Source: an uncultured Hyphomicrobiales bacterium
GTDB lineage: Bacteria > Pseudomonadota > Alphaproteobacteria > Rhizobiales > Xanthobacteraceae
NCBI GenBank assembly: GCA_903885555.1
Contig: CAISIV010000313.1
Coordinates: forward strand, 1 to 54,512
Reading direction: 5' to 3'
DNA: 54,512 nucleotides
This document shows, in pieces, positions 25,688 through 35,669 of this stretch (the stretch's first letter is position 1; each line of letters starts with the position of its first letter). The position numbers were made by a program, and so were the translations under genes. Under the pieces are notes generated by a model. That model was not told the DNA's origin, searched no databases, and saw only the letters and a program-made list of their open reading frames with translations.

Positions 25688-26860
25688 CTAGTTCTTGACC
25701 TTGGACGGATCCTTGAAGTTGGGGATCGTCGCGAACTCGACATTGTATAACTGGCCATCAAGCCGCTCGACCTTGCGGATGTAGATGTTCTGGATCACTT
25801 CGCGCGTGGCGGGGTCGATGCTCATCGGCCCACGCGGACTGATCCAGCTCATGCCCTTCATGGCAGCAATGAGCGCATCGCCGTCGGTCGCGCCATTGGT
25901 CTTCTTCAAGGCTTCGTAGATCAGATACATCCCGTCATAGGCCTGCACCGCCATGAGGTTCGGACGCAGTCCGCTGGTGGCTTTCTTGAACTCGGCGACG
26001 AAGGCCTTGTTCTCCGGACTGTTGTGCGACGCCGAATAGTGGTGCGTGGTGATGATGCCAAGCGCCGCGGGACCGATCTCGTTGACGACGTTGTCCTCCG
26101 TCAAACTGCCTTCAGCGATGAATTTGATGCCGGATTTGTCGAGCCCGCGCTCGACAAATTGCCGGACGAAGATCGGTCCGACGCCGGCCGGGACGAAGCC
26201 GAGAAGTGCATCCGGCTTGGCGTCCGTCACACGCTGCAATGCAGGCGCGAAATCATTGCTCGACAGCGGCACGCGAAGCGACTCGATCACTGTGCCGCCC
26301 AAGGCCTCGAAGCGCTGCTTGAACGCGGTCTCGACGTCGATGCCCGGCGCATAGTCCGAGACGACGGTGACCACCCGTTTGATTCCGTTCTCGGCCGCCC
26401 ATGTGGCCAGCGGCACGGTCGTCTGCGGAACGGAAAAGCTTGTGCGCACGATATAGGGCGAGCGCTCGGTAATGACTGAGGTCGCCGCCATCATGACGAT
26501 CTGCGGAATCTTGGCTTCGGTCGCAATCGGCGCGGTCGCCAGCGCCCCCGGCGTCAGCCCGAATCCCGCCAGGAAAGCCACCTTGTCGTTGACGACGAGC
26601 TCCTGCGCGAGACGCTTGGTCGTCTCGGGATTGCCGGCGTCATCCTTGACGATCAGTTCGATTTTCTTGCCGGCGACCGTGTCGCCCTTGAGCTGCATAA
26701 AAAGCCGGGCGCCAGCCACCAGTTGTTTGCCGGTGGAGGTGAAGGGTCCCGTCAGCGGCACCAGAAGACCGATCTTGACGGTGTCCTGCGCAAAGCCGGG
26801 TGTAGCGGCGCCGATGACGCCCGCCATCACAGCGGCGGCAAAATGACGGCTGAATTTCAT
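25688..26860 (-). CDS. branched-chain amino-acid-type ABC transporter receptor (LivJ-like)
   Basis: 390 residues. The signal peptide ends about at residue 24 (GFAQ). The mature start is DTVKIGLLVPLTGPFTSTGK, followed by IELIVKDDAGNPETTKRLAQ, the classic Peripla_BP_6 pattern. These receptors bind amino acids, amides, aromatics or other small organics; no permease or ATPase genes are adjacent. The radical SAM gene ends 76 bases upstream on the same strand. Confidence 0.92.
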   Translation of the reverse strand: MKFSRHFAAAVMAGVIGAATPGFAQDTVKIGLLVPLTGPFTSTGKQLVAGARLFMQLKGDTVAGKKIELIVKDDAGNPETTKRLAQELVVNDKVAFLAGFGLTPGALATAPIATEAKIPQIVMMAATSVITERSPYIVRTSFSVPQTTVPLATWAAENGIKRVVTVVSDYAPGIDVETAFKQRFEALGGTVIESLRVPLSSNDFAPALQRVTDAKPDALLGFVPAGVGPIFVRQFVERGLDKSGIKFIAEGSLTEDNVVNEIGPAALGIITTHHYSASHNSPENKAFVAEFKKATSGLRPNLMAVQAYDGMYLIYEALKKTNGATDGDALIAAMKGMSWISPRGPMSIDPATREVIQNIYIRKVERLDGQLYNVEFATIPNFKDPSKVKN

Positions 26861-26936
26861 GGTGCTCCCCCGAGATTCGTTTCTGCTTTTTCAGCAGCAG
26901 AATACAACCGGGGCTGCCGGTCAACGGGGCCTGGTG

Positions 26937-28751
26937 CTACTCCGCCGCTTCCGCCGGGACGCGGATTTGGTTCTGCGTATGGTCGTGTGCGTGATTCTGA
27001 ATGTTTTTCAGCCGAGTCGCCTGCGCGACATAGGCCCGCGCCGCTTCCGAATTGAACAGCTCGTGCGTTGCCGCTTCGTCGTCGGCGACCGCCGTCATCG
27101 CCGTGTCGCAATAGGTGTAACGGTTCGGGTCATGCTTGATCGACAAATAGATGCGGCGAAGTTTGAAGTACAGCCAGAACCAGCGCACCACCTTGCTGAC
27201 GGAAGCTGCATAGTGTTTCGGATAGAACGACCAGATCGGCTCGATTGGAAAGCCGGGCCGCCGGTCGCGGCGAAATTTGAGCCGCAGCGAGCCGGACTCG
27301 AGCGGATGAAGGTGCTCGATATTGATTGAGCCCATGAACCAGGTAATCAGAAACAGTGCATTGCTCGCGTTCGCCTTGGTCGAAGCCACCCGGCGCATCA
27401 CGGTCTCGATGTGCTCGATGGTGTAATAGCGCTTCCACGCGTCTCTGTAGGCGCGATCCCATTCTTCGCGCGACATCTTCGGATGCGTCGTGCAGACGTG
27501 ATTGAGGTCGTATTTATTGAGATCGGGATCGAGCGGCGCACTTGCACGGTGCAGCTTGAGATGATCTTCCGAGCCCGGCAGCGGCGTCAGATAGAAGAAC
27601 TCCAGCAGATCGACCGGCAGTTCCCGCTTGATCACGTCGATGTCGTGCATGATCGACTCGTACGTGTCGTTCGGGAAACCGAGAATGTAACCGGCATAGG
27701 TAATGACACCGGCCTTCTTCCAGCCGAGCAGCATTTCGCGGTATTCGGTGATCTTGTTCTGCTTCTTCTTGGCGCCGGCCAGATTGTCCGGGTTGATGTT
27801 TTCCAGCCCGATGAAGACGCGCTTCACGCCGGCGCGGGCGCACTTGCCGATGAAGTTCGGCAGCTTGTAGCAGAGCGTATCGACCTGGATGATGAAGCTG
27901 ATGTTGAAATGCTCGACCTCACGCAGGCGAATGATGCGATCGAGGATCACTTCCCAATCTTTATTGCGCGCGAAGTTATCGTCGGTGATGAAAAACGCCC
28001 TCAGACCCTGCGCGTAGTTCGTCCGCACGATCAGTTCGACGTCGTCGGGCGTGCGGCGGCGCGACTTGCGGCCCTGCACGTTGATGATGGTGCAGAACGA
28101 GCACTGGTAGGGACAGCCGCGCCCGGCGTCGAATGAGGTCGTGCCGCCCGCCGTGCGCTGTGCCCGCTCAACGGCCATAAGCGGAATAGGTGTGCCGTCA
28201 ATGCCCGGCAGATCGTGCATGAAATTGTAGAGCGGCTTGAGCGTGCCCGCAGCCGCGTCGTGCAGCACCTCGTCGAGCCGGCCTTCCGCTTCGCCCGCGA
28301 ACAGCGATACGCCCATCGCCCTGGCGCGGTCGAGATCGGCATCGACGCCGTTCAACATCGACAACACGCCGGAGACATGGAAGCCGCCGATGCCGACCTG
28401 GATGCCGCGCTCACGCAGCGACTTGGCCAGATCGAGCGAGCGCGGAAACTGGTTCGACTGCACGCCGGTCAGCATCACCATGCCGGCGCCGGCCTGTTCG
28501 ATCAGCGCGGCGAGACGTTCAGGACGGATACGGGTGTTGGTCTCATCCAGCGCATGGATCTCGATGTCGACATCGGGCCCGAGAATTTTCCGCGCGGCGC
28601 AATCCTTGGCGAGCCCGAACAGCGACGCAAGCGAGTTCGAGGGGATCGGCGATCGGAACCACTGAATGACGTAGCCGTGCTCGTCGTAATGCGACGGCTT
28701 CACCAGGATCAGACAGAAACGGCCGGGTCTTGCGCCACGACTTTCCATCAT
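26937..28751 (-). CDS. B12-binding-type radical SAM protein
   Basis: 604 residues. A Rossmann-like N-terminal part (about 10-170, with GIGGFHVSGVL) matches the cobalamin-binding region of class B enzymes. The radical SAM cluster motif is C213-x3-C217-x2-C220 (GCPYQCSFC), then FFITDDNFARNKDWE and VKRVFIGLENINP. The long C-end lacks a known domain. Such proteins do methylations or cyclisations (BchE, HpnR relatives). The D-x-H-x-x-G B12 motif is not clearly intact, so cobalamin use is uncertain. A GAGGAGAG site fixes the start. Confidence 0.85.
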   Translation of the reverse strand: MMESRGARPGRFCLILVKPSHYDEHGYVIQWFRSPIPSNSLASLFGLAKDCAARKILGPDVDIEIHALDETNTRIRPERLAALIEQAGAGMVMLTGVQSNQFPRSLDLAKSLRERGIQVGIGGFHVSGVLSMLNGVDADLDRARAMGVSLFAGEAEGRLDEVLHDAAAGTLKPLYNFMHDLPGIDGTPIPLMAVERAQRTAGGTTSFDAGRGCPYQCSFCTIINVQGRKSRRRTPDDVELIVRTNYAQGLRAFFITDDNFARNKDWEVILDRIIRLREVEHFNISFIIQVDTLCYKLPNFIGKCARAGVKRVFIGLENINPDNLAGAKKKQNKITEYREMLLGWKKAGVITYAGYILGFPNDTYESIMHDIDVIKRELPVDLLEFFYLTPLPGSEDHLKLHRASAPLDPDLNKYDLNHVCTTHPKMSREEWDRAYRDAWKRYYTIEHIETVMRRVASTKANASNALFLITWFMGSINIEHLHPLESGSLRLKFRRDRRPGFPIEPIWSFYPKHYAASVSKVVRWFWLYFKLRRIYLSIKHDPNRYTYCDTAMTAVADDEAATHELFNSEAARAYVAQATRLKNIQNHAHDHTQNQIRVPAEAAE

Positions 28752-28860
28752 CGCTCTCCTCGACAGCCCTCTTTGCCAAAGGCTGCAACGCGAACTTGAG
28801 AGTGCCTATAATTCTACAGGCAATTCGCGCTTTAGGAAGCGATATCGGCAGCCGCCGCTG

Positions 28861-29325
28861 CTACTTCTTGGCGGAACCCGGATAAACGGTGTTCGGATCG
28901 AACGTCTTGTCGGCACTGCGGAATTCCAGCGTCACGGTGCCGGTCTGGCCAAGGGGAACCGCCCGGTAAAAGCACGAGCGCCGGCCGGTGTGGCAGGCGC
29001 CGGGGCCTTCCTGCTCGACCTTGAGCCACAGCGCGTCCTGATCGCAGTCGGTGCGCAGTTCGATCACGCGCTGGACGTGGCCGGAACTCTCGCCCTTCTT
29101 CCAGAGTTTTTTGCGCGAGCGGCTATAGAACCAGGCTTCGCCGGTTTGAATCGTGTTGCGCAACGCCTGCGCATTCATGTGCGCGACCATCAGCACATCA
29201 CCGGATTTTATATCGGTGACGACCGCAGTGATAAGGCCATCGGAGTCGAACTTGGGCGTAAAGCCCAAGCCCTCTTCCAGTTCGGCGACCGAACCGGGCG
29301 ATGGAAATGAAGGTGTGTCAGTCAC
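28861..29325 (-). CDS. hisI: phosphoribosyl-AMP cyclohydrolase
   Basis: 154 residues with the monofunctional HisI core: [40 protein letters not shown], and metal-ligand region [20 protein letters not shown] with TGRRSCF. It catalyses the third step of histidine synthesis, opening the adenine ring of PR-AMP. The start codon is GTG at 29325. folE lies 27 bases upstream, so folE-hisI read as one transcript; no other his gene is near. Confidence 0.95.
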   Translation of the reverse strand: MTDTPSFPSPGSVAELEEGLGFTPKFDSDGLITAVVTDIKSGDVLMVAHMNAQALRNTIQTGEAWFYSRSRKKLWKKGESSGHVQRVIELRTDCDQDALWLKVEQEGPGACHTGRRSCFYRAVPLGQTGTVTLEFRSADKTFDPNTVYPGSAKK

Positions 29326-29352
29326 GGCAGGCCTCGCGTTAAGTCGCGGGGC

Positions 29353-30006
29353 TTAGCGTGCCCCACGCAGCATGGTCATGAAACGCACTTGCTCGGCAGC
29401 TTCACGGAACGCGCCGGAGAAATGCGTGGTGACGGTCGCCGAGCCGGGCTTGGCGACGCCGCGGATCGACATGCAGGTGTGTTCGGCTTCGATCATCACC
29501 GCGACGCCGCGGGGTTTGAGAATCTCTTCGATCGCGGTGCCGATCTGCGAGTTCAGATGCTCCTGCGTCTGCATACGATGGGCATAGACGTCCACGAGCC
29601 GTGCCAATTTCGACAAGCCGACGACGCGATCCACCGGCATGTAGGCTACGTGCGCCTTGCCGTAGAACGGCATCATGTGATGTTCGCAATGCGAATAGAA
29701 CGAGATGTCCTTGACCAGCACGAAGTCGTTATAGCCGCCGGTCTCGCTGAAGGTACGGTCGAGCACATCGGCCGGGCATTCGCGATAGCCCTGATAGACT
29801 TCTTCATAGGCGCCGATGACGCGCTTGGGCGTATCGAGCAGACCTTCGCGGGTCGGATCGTCGCCGGCATAGGCGATCAGGGTGCGCACGGCGGCTTCGG
29901 CCTGCTCGCGCGACGGGCGCGGCTCGAAAGGCGTCGGTGCCGCCTTTACGTGCTCGGACAGTCCCTGCTTGGGAAACGGCTTGATGATCGGGCTCTTCGC
30001 GTCCAT
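29353..30006 (-). CDS. folE: GTP cyclohydrolase I
   Basis: 217 residues. The zinc ligands C107, H110 and C178 sit in [13 protein letters not shown] and [12 protein letters not shown]. The NLSK-type [19 protein letters not shown] block is complete. It converts GTP to dihydroneopterin triphosphate for folate synthesis. A GGAGAGA site lies before the ATG. Divergent from the IscU-like gene, with 248 bases between starts. Confidence 0.96.
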   Translation of the reverse strand: MDAKSPIIKPFPKQGLSEHVKAAPTPFEPRPSREQAEAAVRTLIAYAGDDPTREGLLDTPKRVIGAYEEVYQGYRECPADVLDRTFSETGGYNDFVLVKDISFYSHCEHHMMPFYGKAHVAYMPVDRVVGLSKLARLVDVYAHRMQTQEHLNSQIGTAIEEILKPRGVAVMIEAEHTCMSIRGVAKPGSATVTTHFSGAFREAAEQVRFMTMLRGAR

Positions 30007-30254
30007 TTACGGTCTCTCCGTTCGACCGGCCTTGCCTTTCGGCTGCGCCGGAGGTGTCACCGGGGTGGCCGCGCCACACTTCGCCCGCCAGCCGAAGCCG
30101 CGGACCGAAGTTCGAACGCTGCATTCCCATTAGCACGGATTATTCCATGCCCCGGCGCCGAGAACCCCTTCTCATGCCGGAGGGCTGCCCCCTATATATT
30201 GCTTTATACGACCGGCGCAATCCGGCGGATCACGGGCGGATCGGGCCATTTTCG

Positions 30255-30695
30255 ATGCTGAATGACATCTATAATGCGAAAATCCTCGATCTGGCGGGCA
30301 ATATCCCTCGGCTGGGACGTCTGGATACGCCCGACGCCAGCGCTACGGCCCACTCCAAGCTATGCGGTTCGACCGTGACCGTGGACGTCAAAATGAACGG
30401 CCCGGTGGTCACCGACTTCGCCCATGACGTGAAAGCCTGCGCGCTCGGTCAGGCCTCGTCCTCGATCATGGCGCGTTACGTGGTCGGCTCCTCGATGGGT
30501 GAACTGCGGGAGTTGCGCGAGACCGTCCGCAAAATGCTCAAGGAAAACGGCCCGCCGCCGTCCGGCAAATGGGCCGATGTCGCGGTGCTTGAGCCGGTGC
30601 GCGATTACAAAGCGCGCCACGCCTCGACAATGCTGACGTTCGATGCCGTGGTGAAGGCTGTCGACGCGATCGAGGCGAAGCGGGCCAGCGCGTAA
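30255..30695 (+). CDS. IscU/NifU-like Fe-S scaffold homologue lacking the third cysteine
   Basis: 146 residues with the NifU-N fold: IYNAKILDLAGNIPRLGRL, CGSTVTVDVKMNG (C37) and DFAHDVKACALGQASSS (C62). In IscU a third active cysteine follows a histidine late in the chain; here the place reads KARHASTML, with Ala instead of Cys. It may assist cluster assembly in a changed way or have another partner. The start at 30255 is chosen for homology. The TAA stop lies in a palindromic repeat. Confidence 0.82.
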   Translation: MLNDIYNAKILDLAGNIPRLGRLDTPDASATAHSKLCGSTVTVDVKMNGPVVTDFAHDVKACALGQASSSIMARYVVGSSMGELRELRETVRKMLKENGPPPSGKWADVAVLEPVRDYKARHASTMLTFDAVVKAVDAIEAKRASA

Positions 30696-30734
30696 TCCCA
30701 AAAAGTGGGAACCGGTTTTCGGAAAAGATTACGC
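30690..30734. repeat. 45-bp palindromic repeat, copy 2
   Basis: Arms GCGTAATC and GATTACGC (30690-30697, 30727-30734) enclose the core AAGTGGGAACCGGTTTTCGG. Compared with copy 1, two bases of each arm differ so that pairing is kept. The left arm supplies the TAA stop of the IscU-like gene. Confidence 0.9.
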
Positions 30735-30749
30735 GCCAAGAAAGAGTAG

Positions 30750-32063
30750 TTATTGCGCGGCGGCGTAGTTTCCAGTTTTCGGCCGTACCAGATCGGCACG
30801 ATCGCCGGCGCCCTTGCCACAGCTTTCTGTCAGCTTGGGAAAACTCGTTGACGCGCCGGTGTTACCGAGCCGGATCACTGTCACCATACCATTGCTCTCG
30901 GTCTCGATCACGATCGAGCGGTTTCCGGCGGATGCGAAACTGGCGATCACTGTTGCCGGCAATGAGCCTGAAGCATAAGTGACAAGCTCATCCGGCGTTT
31001 CGCGGCGTTCGGACGACGCGACCTTGAGCGCAGCCGACGCATTGCCGATCCGCATCGTGACCTTGCCCAGTTCGCCGGGCAGCGGAATCTGCTCGCCGTT
31101 GCGGCGGCGTTCGATGTAGCTCACGTCATAATTGGACGCGCCCTCGCCGCAGGCCAGTACCAGATCGAAACTGCCGATGTCTTCGCCTTCAACCGTCAGT
31201 GGATGACGCCGCGCCAGCGCGGCGGTACCGGCGCGCTCGACCATCGACCAGCGCCGGTCGCTGATCGGACTGGCACGTGCACCATCGGTCACGCGCGGCG
31301 ACGGCTGCGATACGGCGGGTGCCGGCGACGCGGCAACCGCGGCCGGAGCCGCAGGCAAGGTCTCGTCGGTCGCGAGCTTGGTGTTGCGCAATTCATCGCG
31401 CGTCATCGCATGCATCGGCTCCCACGGCGGGATGCGCAGCGCCAGATCGAGCAGATCGATGGAAGCGCCCATTTCGGCGGTGTAGCGCGCCAGCCGTCCG
31501 ACGTCGCGCTGCACCAGCACGAGGTCTTCGGCGGAATAATTCGCCGCGGTCGGATCGTCGCGGCGGTCGCCGAGCCAGATCTGATGCACCATCACGCGCG
31601 CCTCGGCCGGCACGCTGCGTTGAATGCCGGCCAGCAGCACGAAAGCGCACATCGATTCACAGTCGGCGCGCGGCAGCAGTGCAGTGCGCGGCTCGTTCTG
31701 CGGCCCCGGCGGCAGGTCGACGACGTGGCCGACGGTGGTGTTGAGTGAAAGTTTGCGGATTTCACGGCCGAGCGTGATCGCGCCGATCACCGAGCCGCCA
31801 TCGGAGTCGAGAACGACGGTCGCGCCCGAAAGATTCTTGGCTTTGGCAAGCAACAGGAAATCGCGCGCGCTATCGGCAGTAATAGCGCCGGCGGCCGAAA
31901 TCCATTTCTCGCATGTGTCAGCGCAGCCGTCGGCCGGCCCTTGCGAGCGCAATTCAAAATGCATCGGCAGCGAGCGATCGCTCGACGACCGCGCCTGGGC
32001 AGACAACAGAGAAACTGTCGCCGCAATCGCGAGCGAGCTTGCAAACCCAAGGGAACGAAGCAT
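30750..32063 (-). CDS. exported ClpP-like/crotonase-fold protein of unknown function
   Basis: 437 residues. The signal peptide LGFASSLAIAATVSLLSAQA is followed by a ClpP-like domain: VVLDSDGGSVIGAITLGREI, then ADCESMCAFVLLAGIQRSV, where the serine of ESMC is the likely nucleophile position, and VMVHQIWLGDR. The C-terminal half (from about 250) is beta-rich after a Pro/Ala linker. This pattern occurs in periplasmic proteins of Rhizobiales (COG3904-like). Protease activity is not demonstrated. The GGGGGAAGG site precedes the ATG. Confidence 0.72.
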   Translation of the reverse strand: MLRSLGFASSLAIAATVSLLSAQARSSSDRSLPMHFELRSQGPADGCADTCEKWISAAGAITADSARDFLLLAKAKNLSGATVVLDSDGGSVIGAITLGREIRKLSLNTTVGHVVDLPPGPQNEPRTALLPRADCESMCAFVLLAGIQRSVPAEARVMVHQIWLGDRRDDPTAANYSAEDLVLVQRDVGRLARYTAEMGASIDLLDLALRIPPWEPMHAMTRDELRNTKLATDETLPAAPAAVAASPAPAVSQPSPRVTDGARASPISDRRWSMVERAGTAALARRHPLTVEGEDIGSFDLVLACGEGASNYDVSYIERRRNGEQIPLPGELGKVTMRIGNASAALKVASSERRETPDELVTYASGSLPATVIASFASAGNRSIVIETESNGMVTVIRLGNTGASTSFPKLTESCGKGAGDRADLVRPKTGNYAAAQ

Positions 32064-32238
32064 CCTTCCCCCTTCTAGCCGCCGTGCTCTTCCTTGTTTT
32101 TGTTTTTGACGCGGTTGTCCGCGTTGCTGAGTCTGAGCGGCTTCAAGAACCCGAATACGACATTTTTAATAAGGGGTTGGATTTGGGTCTAGTGTAAAAA
32201 GGTCGCTACTGCTGACCAAATTTGTTTAGAAACTGAGC

Positions 32239-32257
32239 AGTTCCTAAAAAGGGAACT
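32239..32257. promoter_or_regulatory. inverted repeat upstream of yidD
   Basis: AGTTCC (32239-32244) and GGAACT (32252-32257) flank TAAAAAG, 12 bases before the yidD start. It could be an operator or a small RNA hairpin near the start. The rest of the 32064-32268 gap is AT-richer than its surroundings and holds no gene. Confidence 0.3.
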
Positions 32258-32268
32258 TTGCACACCCG

Positions 32269-32613
32269 ATGTCAGAAAAAGAAGAACAGCATAATTCGCC
32301 CGTCATTGCTCGCTTTCCGCAGCTCGCGGGGCGCGCTTTGGTGCGGCTGTACCAGCTGACGCTCTCACCGCTGCTGGGTCCGCGCTGCCGCCACATGCCG
32401 AGCTGTTCGGAATACGCCGACGAATCGATTCGCCGATTCGGACTGTGGGTCGGCTCGTGGATGACGCTGGCGCGGATCGCGCGCTGCCAGCCCTGGGGCA
32501 CGCACGGGCTGGATTTCGTGCCCGCGACCCTGCCCGAAACCGCGCATTGGTGGACGCCGTGGCGTTACGGCCGCTGGTGCGGGACCAACGAGGTGCCGCC
32601 CCAGTTGCGCTGA
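32269..32613 (+). CDS. yidD: membrane protein insertion efficiency factor YidD
   Basis: 114 residues. The family core is LYQLTLSPLLGPRCRHMPSCSEYADESI, with the conserved cysteines, then ARIARCQPWGTHGLDFVP. YidD is a small membrane-associated protein that helps YidC insert proteins. It is usually beside rnpA/yidC; here it precedes thrS by 83 bases. N-terminal 15 residues are polar and extra. Confidence 0.93.
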   Translation: MSEKEEQHNSPVIARFPQLAGRALVRLYQLTLSPLLGPRCRHMPSCSEYADESIRRFGLWVGSWMTLARIARCQPWGTHGLDFVPATLPETAHWWTPWRYGRWCGTNEVPPQLR

Positions 32614-32695
32614 TGGAACCGGCTGATATATCCCTGCCCCACAAGAATCCGCTTACCCACGCTCGTTCGTGGGAGTGAGCTACAGGAGAAAAGAC

Positions 32696-34658
32696 ATGGT
32701 CGCGCTGACCTTTCCCGATGGCGCGCAGCGGGAATATCCCGCCGGCACCACCGGCCTCGACATCGCCAAGGGCATTTCGCCGTCGCTGGCCAAACGCACC
32801 GTCGCGATGGCGCTCAACGGCACGGTCGTCGATCTCGCCGATCCGATCCAGGCCGACGCCAAAATCGAATTCGTCAACCGCGAAGACCCGCGCGCGCTGG
32901 AATTGATCCGGCACGACACCGCGCATGTGCTGGCGGAAGCCGTACAGGCGCTCTGGCCGGGCACGCAGGTCACCATCGGCCCGGTGATCGACAACGGCTT
33001 CTATTACGACTTCGCGCGCAACGATCCTTTCGTGCCGGAAGACCTGCCGGTCATCGAAAAGAAGATGCGCGAGATCATCGCGCGCGACAAACCCTTCACC
33101 AGGGAAGAATGGTCGCGCGAAAAAGCCAAGCAGGTGTTCCGCGACAAGGGCGAGAACTTCAAGGTCGAACTGGTCGACGCTATCCCTGAAGACCAGACGT
33201 TGAAGATCTACTATCAGGGCGACTGGTTCGATCTGTGCCGCGGCCCGCACATGACGTCGACCGGGAAAATAGGAAACGCCTTCAAGCTGATGAAGGTGGC
33301 CGGCGCCTATTGGCGCGGCGATAGCAAGAACCCGATGCTGACGCGCATTTACGGCACGGCCTTCGCCAAGCAGGAAGAGCTCGACGCTTACCTCAAGCAG
33401 ATGGAAGAAGCCGAGAAACGCGATCACCGCCGCCTCGGCCGCGAGCTCGATTTGTTTCATTTCCAGGAAGAAGGCCCCGGCGTTGTCTTTTGGCACGCCA
33501 AGGGCTGGACGCTGTTTCAGGCGATCATCGCCTATATGCGCCGCCGCCTTGCCGGCGACTACGACGAGGTCAATGCACCGCAGATGCTCGACAAGGCGCT
33601 GTGGGAAACCTCGGGCCACTGGCAGTGGTATCGCGAAAAGCATGTTCGCGGCGCAGTCGGCCGGCGACGAAGCGGAAGACAAGCGCTGGTTCGCCATCAA
33701 GCCGATGAACTGCCCCGGCCATGTGCAGATCTACAAGCACGGCCTCACCAGTTATCGCGACCTGCCGATCCGTCTTGCCGAATTCGGCGTGGTGCATCGT
33801 TACGAAGCTTCGGGCGCCATGCACGGCCTGTTGCGCGTGCGCGGCTTCACGCAAGACGACGCCCATGTGTTCTGCACCGAGGAACAGCTCGCAGATGAGT
33901 GCCTCAAAATCAACGATCTGATCCTGTCGACCTATGACGACTTCGGTTTCGACGGAAAGCTTGTCGTCAAGTTGTCAACACGGCCCGAAAAGCGCGTCGG
34001 CACGGACGCGGCGTGGGATCACGCCGAAGCCGTGATGTCCAAGGTCCTGGAGCAGATCAAAGCCAAGTCCGGCAATCGCGTCGAGACCGCGGTCAATCCG
34101 GGAGAAGGCGCGTTCTACGGTCCGAAATTCGAGTACGTCCTGCGCGACGCCATCGGCCGCGACTGGCAGTGCGGCACCACGCAGGTCGACTTCAACCTGC
34201 CGGAACGCTTCGGCGCCTTCTACATCGACGCCGATGGTAGCAAGAAGACGCCGGTCATGGTGCATCGCGCGATCTGCGGCTCGCTGGAACGCTTCACCGG
34301 CATCCTGCTGGAGCATTTCGCCGGCCACCTGCCGCTCTGGCTGTCGCCGGTGCAGGCCGTGGTTGCCACCATCACGCAGGATGGCGACGATTACGCCGCT
34401 GAGGTGCTGAAAGCGGTGCGCAAAGCCGGCTTGCGCGCCAATGCCGACATTCGCAACGAGAAGATCAACTACAAAGTGCGCGAGCACTCTTTGGCCAAGA
34501 TCCCTGCTTTGCTTGTCGTCGGCAAGAAGGAAGCCGCCGAACGGCTGGTCTCCATCCGCCGTCTCGGCAGCGAAGGCCAAACCGTGATGCCGCTCGACGA
34601 GGCGATCAAGATGCTGGTCGCCGAAGCCACGCCGCCGGATGTGAAGCGGGCGGGTTAG
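32696..34658 (+). CDS. thrS: threonine--tRNA ligase, with an apparent one-base frameshift
   Basis: The first frame from 32696 (AGGAGA site) encodes the TGS domain, the editing domain ([19 protein letters not shown]) and the start of the catalytic core up to HWQWYREK. From about 33641 homology jumps to the +1 frame: [44 protein letters not shown], then the anticodon-binding domain to 34658. One extra base (C33641 or a neighbour in GAAAAGCATG) breaks the gene. Without it, 653 residues, the normal ThrS length, would result. The old frame runs to a stop at 33896-33898, giving about 400 residues. The gene is normally essential, so a sequencing or assembly error is likeliest. It overlaps the stop of the next gene by 4 bases. 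Confidence 0.9.
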
Positions 34659-35545
34659 CGGGCGTGCATCGCGTCGCGCGCGCAGTCGGCGAACAGTAGA
34701 TACATCGTCGCAAAGAAATTCTGCGCGGCGTCGGCCAGTTGTGGCCGGATGAGGACATGGTCGCCGCCGAGTCCGGTCCGTTCGATCAAGCCGTCGGCTG
34801 CCGCATCACGGGTCAGCTTCAGCACATGCGGGCGTGACACCTTGAACCGGCGTGCTAGCGCCGAGATCGACATCGGCACCGCGCGTTGCGGCGGCATGGT
34901 GTCGCCCGGTTCGCCCGACGTCAGCAGGCTCGCCAAGATCAGCATGCCGGCGTTGCGTTCGGCGAACAGTCCAAGATTCGGCGCGTGTGTAAGAAAACGA
35001 AACCCGGCAAGAAAACGCTCTGACATACCGACAATCAGGCGCGGGCCGAATTCCGGCTCGCCGAGCGCCGCCAACATCGCGTTCCCGTCCGGCAGCAGCG
35101 GCGCCATGGCGCCGAAATGCACGCGCCAGCGCGCCTGCAGCATGTCGAGCAGCTTGCCGGTCGGGACCAGACGGCGCTGGCGGCCGTCGGCGCTCACGTC
35201 CGGAGCCAGATAGCCGCCGAAACGCATCAAGGATAGCATGGCCGTCGTGCGGCCCGAACTACAGATTCCCTGCTGCTCGCTCATGATCTTCATGCGCGTC
35301 GGCGTCAGGCCGGATGTCGGGTCGGCGGGATCGCGCGAGTAGTGGAGATAAAGCGTGAGGTAGCCGAACAGCAGGCGCGCGCGGTCGTCCATCAGCCAGT
35401 TGAGCAGATGGCCTCCCTGATACATTTCGGTGAGACTCGTCGCCGATATGCGCATCGCGCCGGCAAAACCCGGCTGGGCGCAGAGCGCGGCAATGCCCTC
35501 CGGGGTTGCCGGATTTTTCCAGGTTCCTGCTGTGATTAAACTCAT
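34655..35545 (-). CDS. winged-helix/HTH regulator, paralogue 1 (left of adhesin)
   Basis: 296 residues. A predicted helix-turn-helix near residues 215-250, [20 protein letters not shown], is followed by a wing ([17 protein letters not shown]). The upstream region has [40 protein letters not shown] and [14 protein letters not shown], suggesting a second HTH. It is clearly related to the gene at 38944. The adhesin is divergent, 124 bases away start to start, the classic arrangement for a local regulator (inference). Family not recognised by name. Confidence 0.72.
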   Translation of the reverse strand: MSLITAGTWKNPATPEGIAALCAQPGFAGAMRISATSLTEMYQGGHLLNWLMDDRARLLFGYLTLYLHYSRDPADPTSGLTPTRMKIMSEQQGICSSGRTTAMLSLMRFGGYLAPDVSADGRQRRLVPTGKLLDMLQARWRVHFGAMAPLLPDGNAMLAALGEPEFGPRLIVGMSERFLAGFRFLTHAPNLGLFAERNAGMLILASLLTSGEPGDTMPPQRAVPMSISALARRFKVSRPHVLKLTRDAAADGLIERTGLGGDHVLIRPQLADAAQNFFATMYLLFADCARDAMHAR

Positions 35546-35669
35546 TAACGCGGACCCTCGCTCCACATAGAGCAGGGATGCGACCAAATTTCTACAGTTG
35601 TGCCCCGCCCCCGCCCCTCTAGGTTCCGGTTTTTGGGGGGCGTGCCCGGTGCGCGGCACTTTGATTCCA

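Noticed and set aside
32303-33700. Open frame of 465 codons opposite yidD and thrS
   Set aside because: Antisense shadow of two well-conserved genes, with no recognisable domain or ribosome site.
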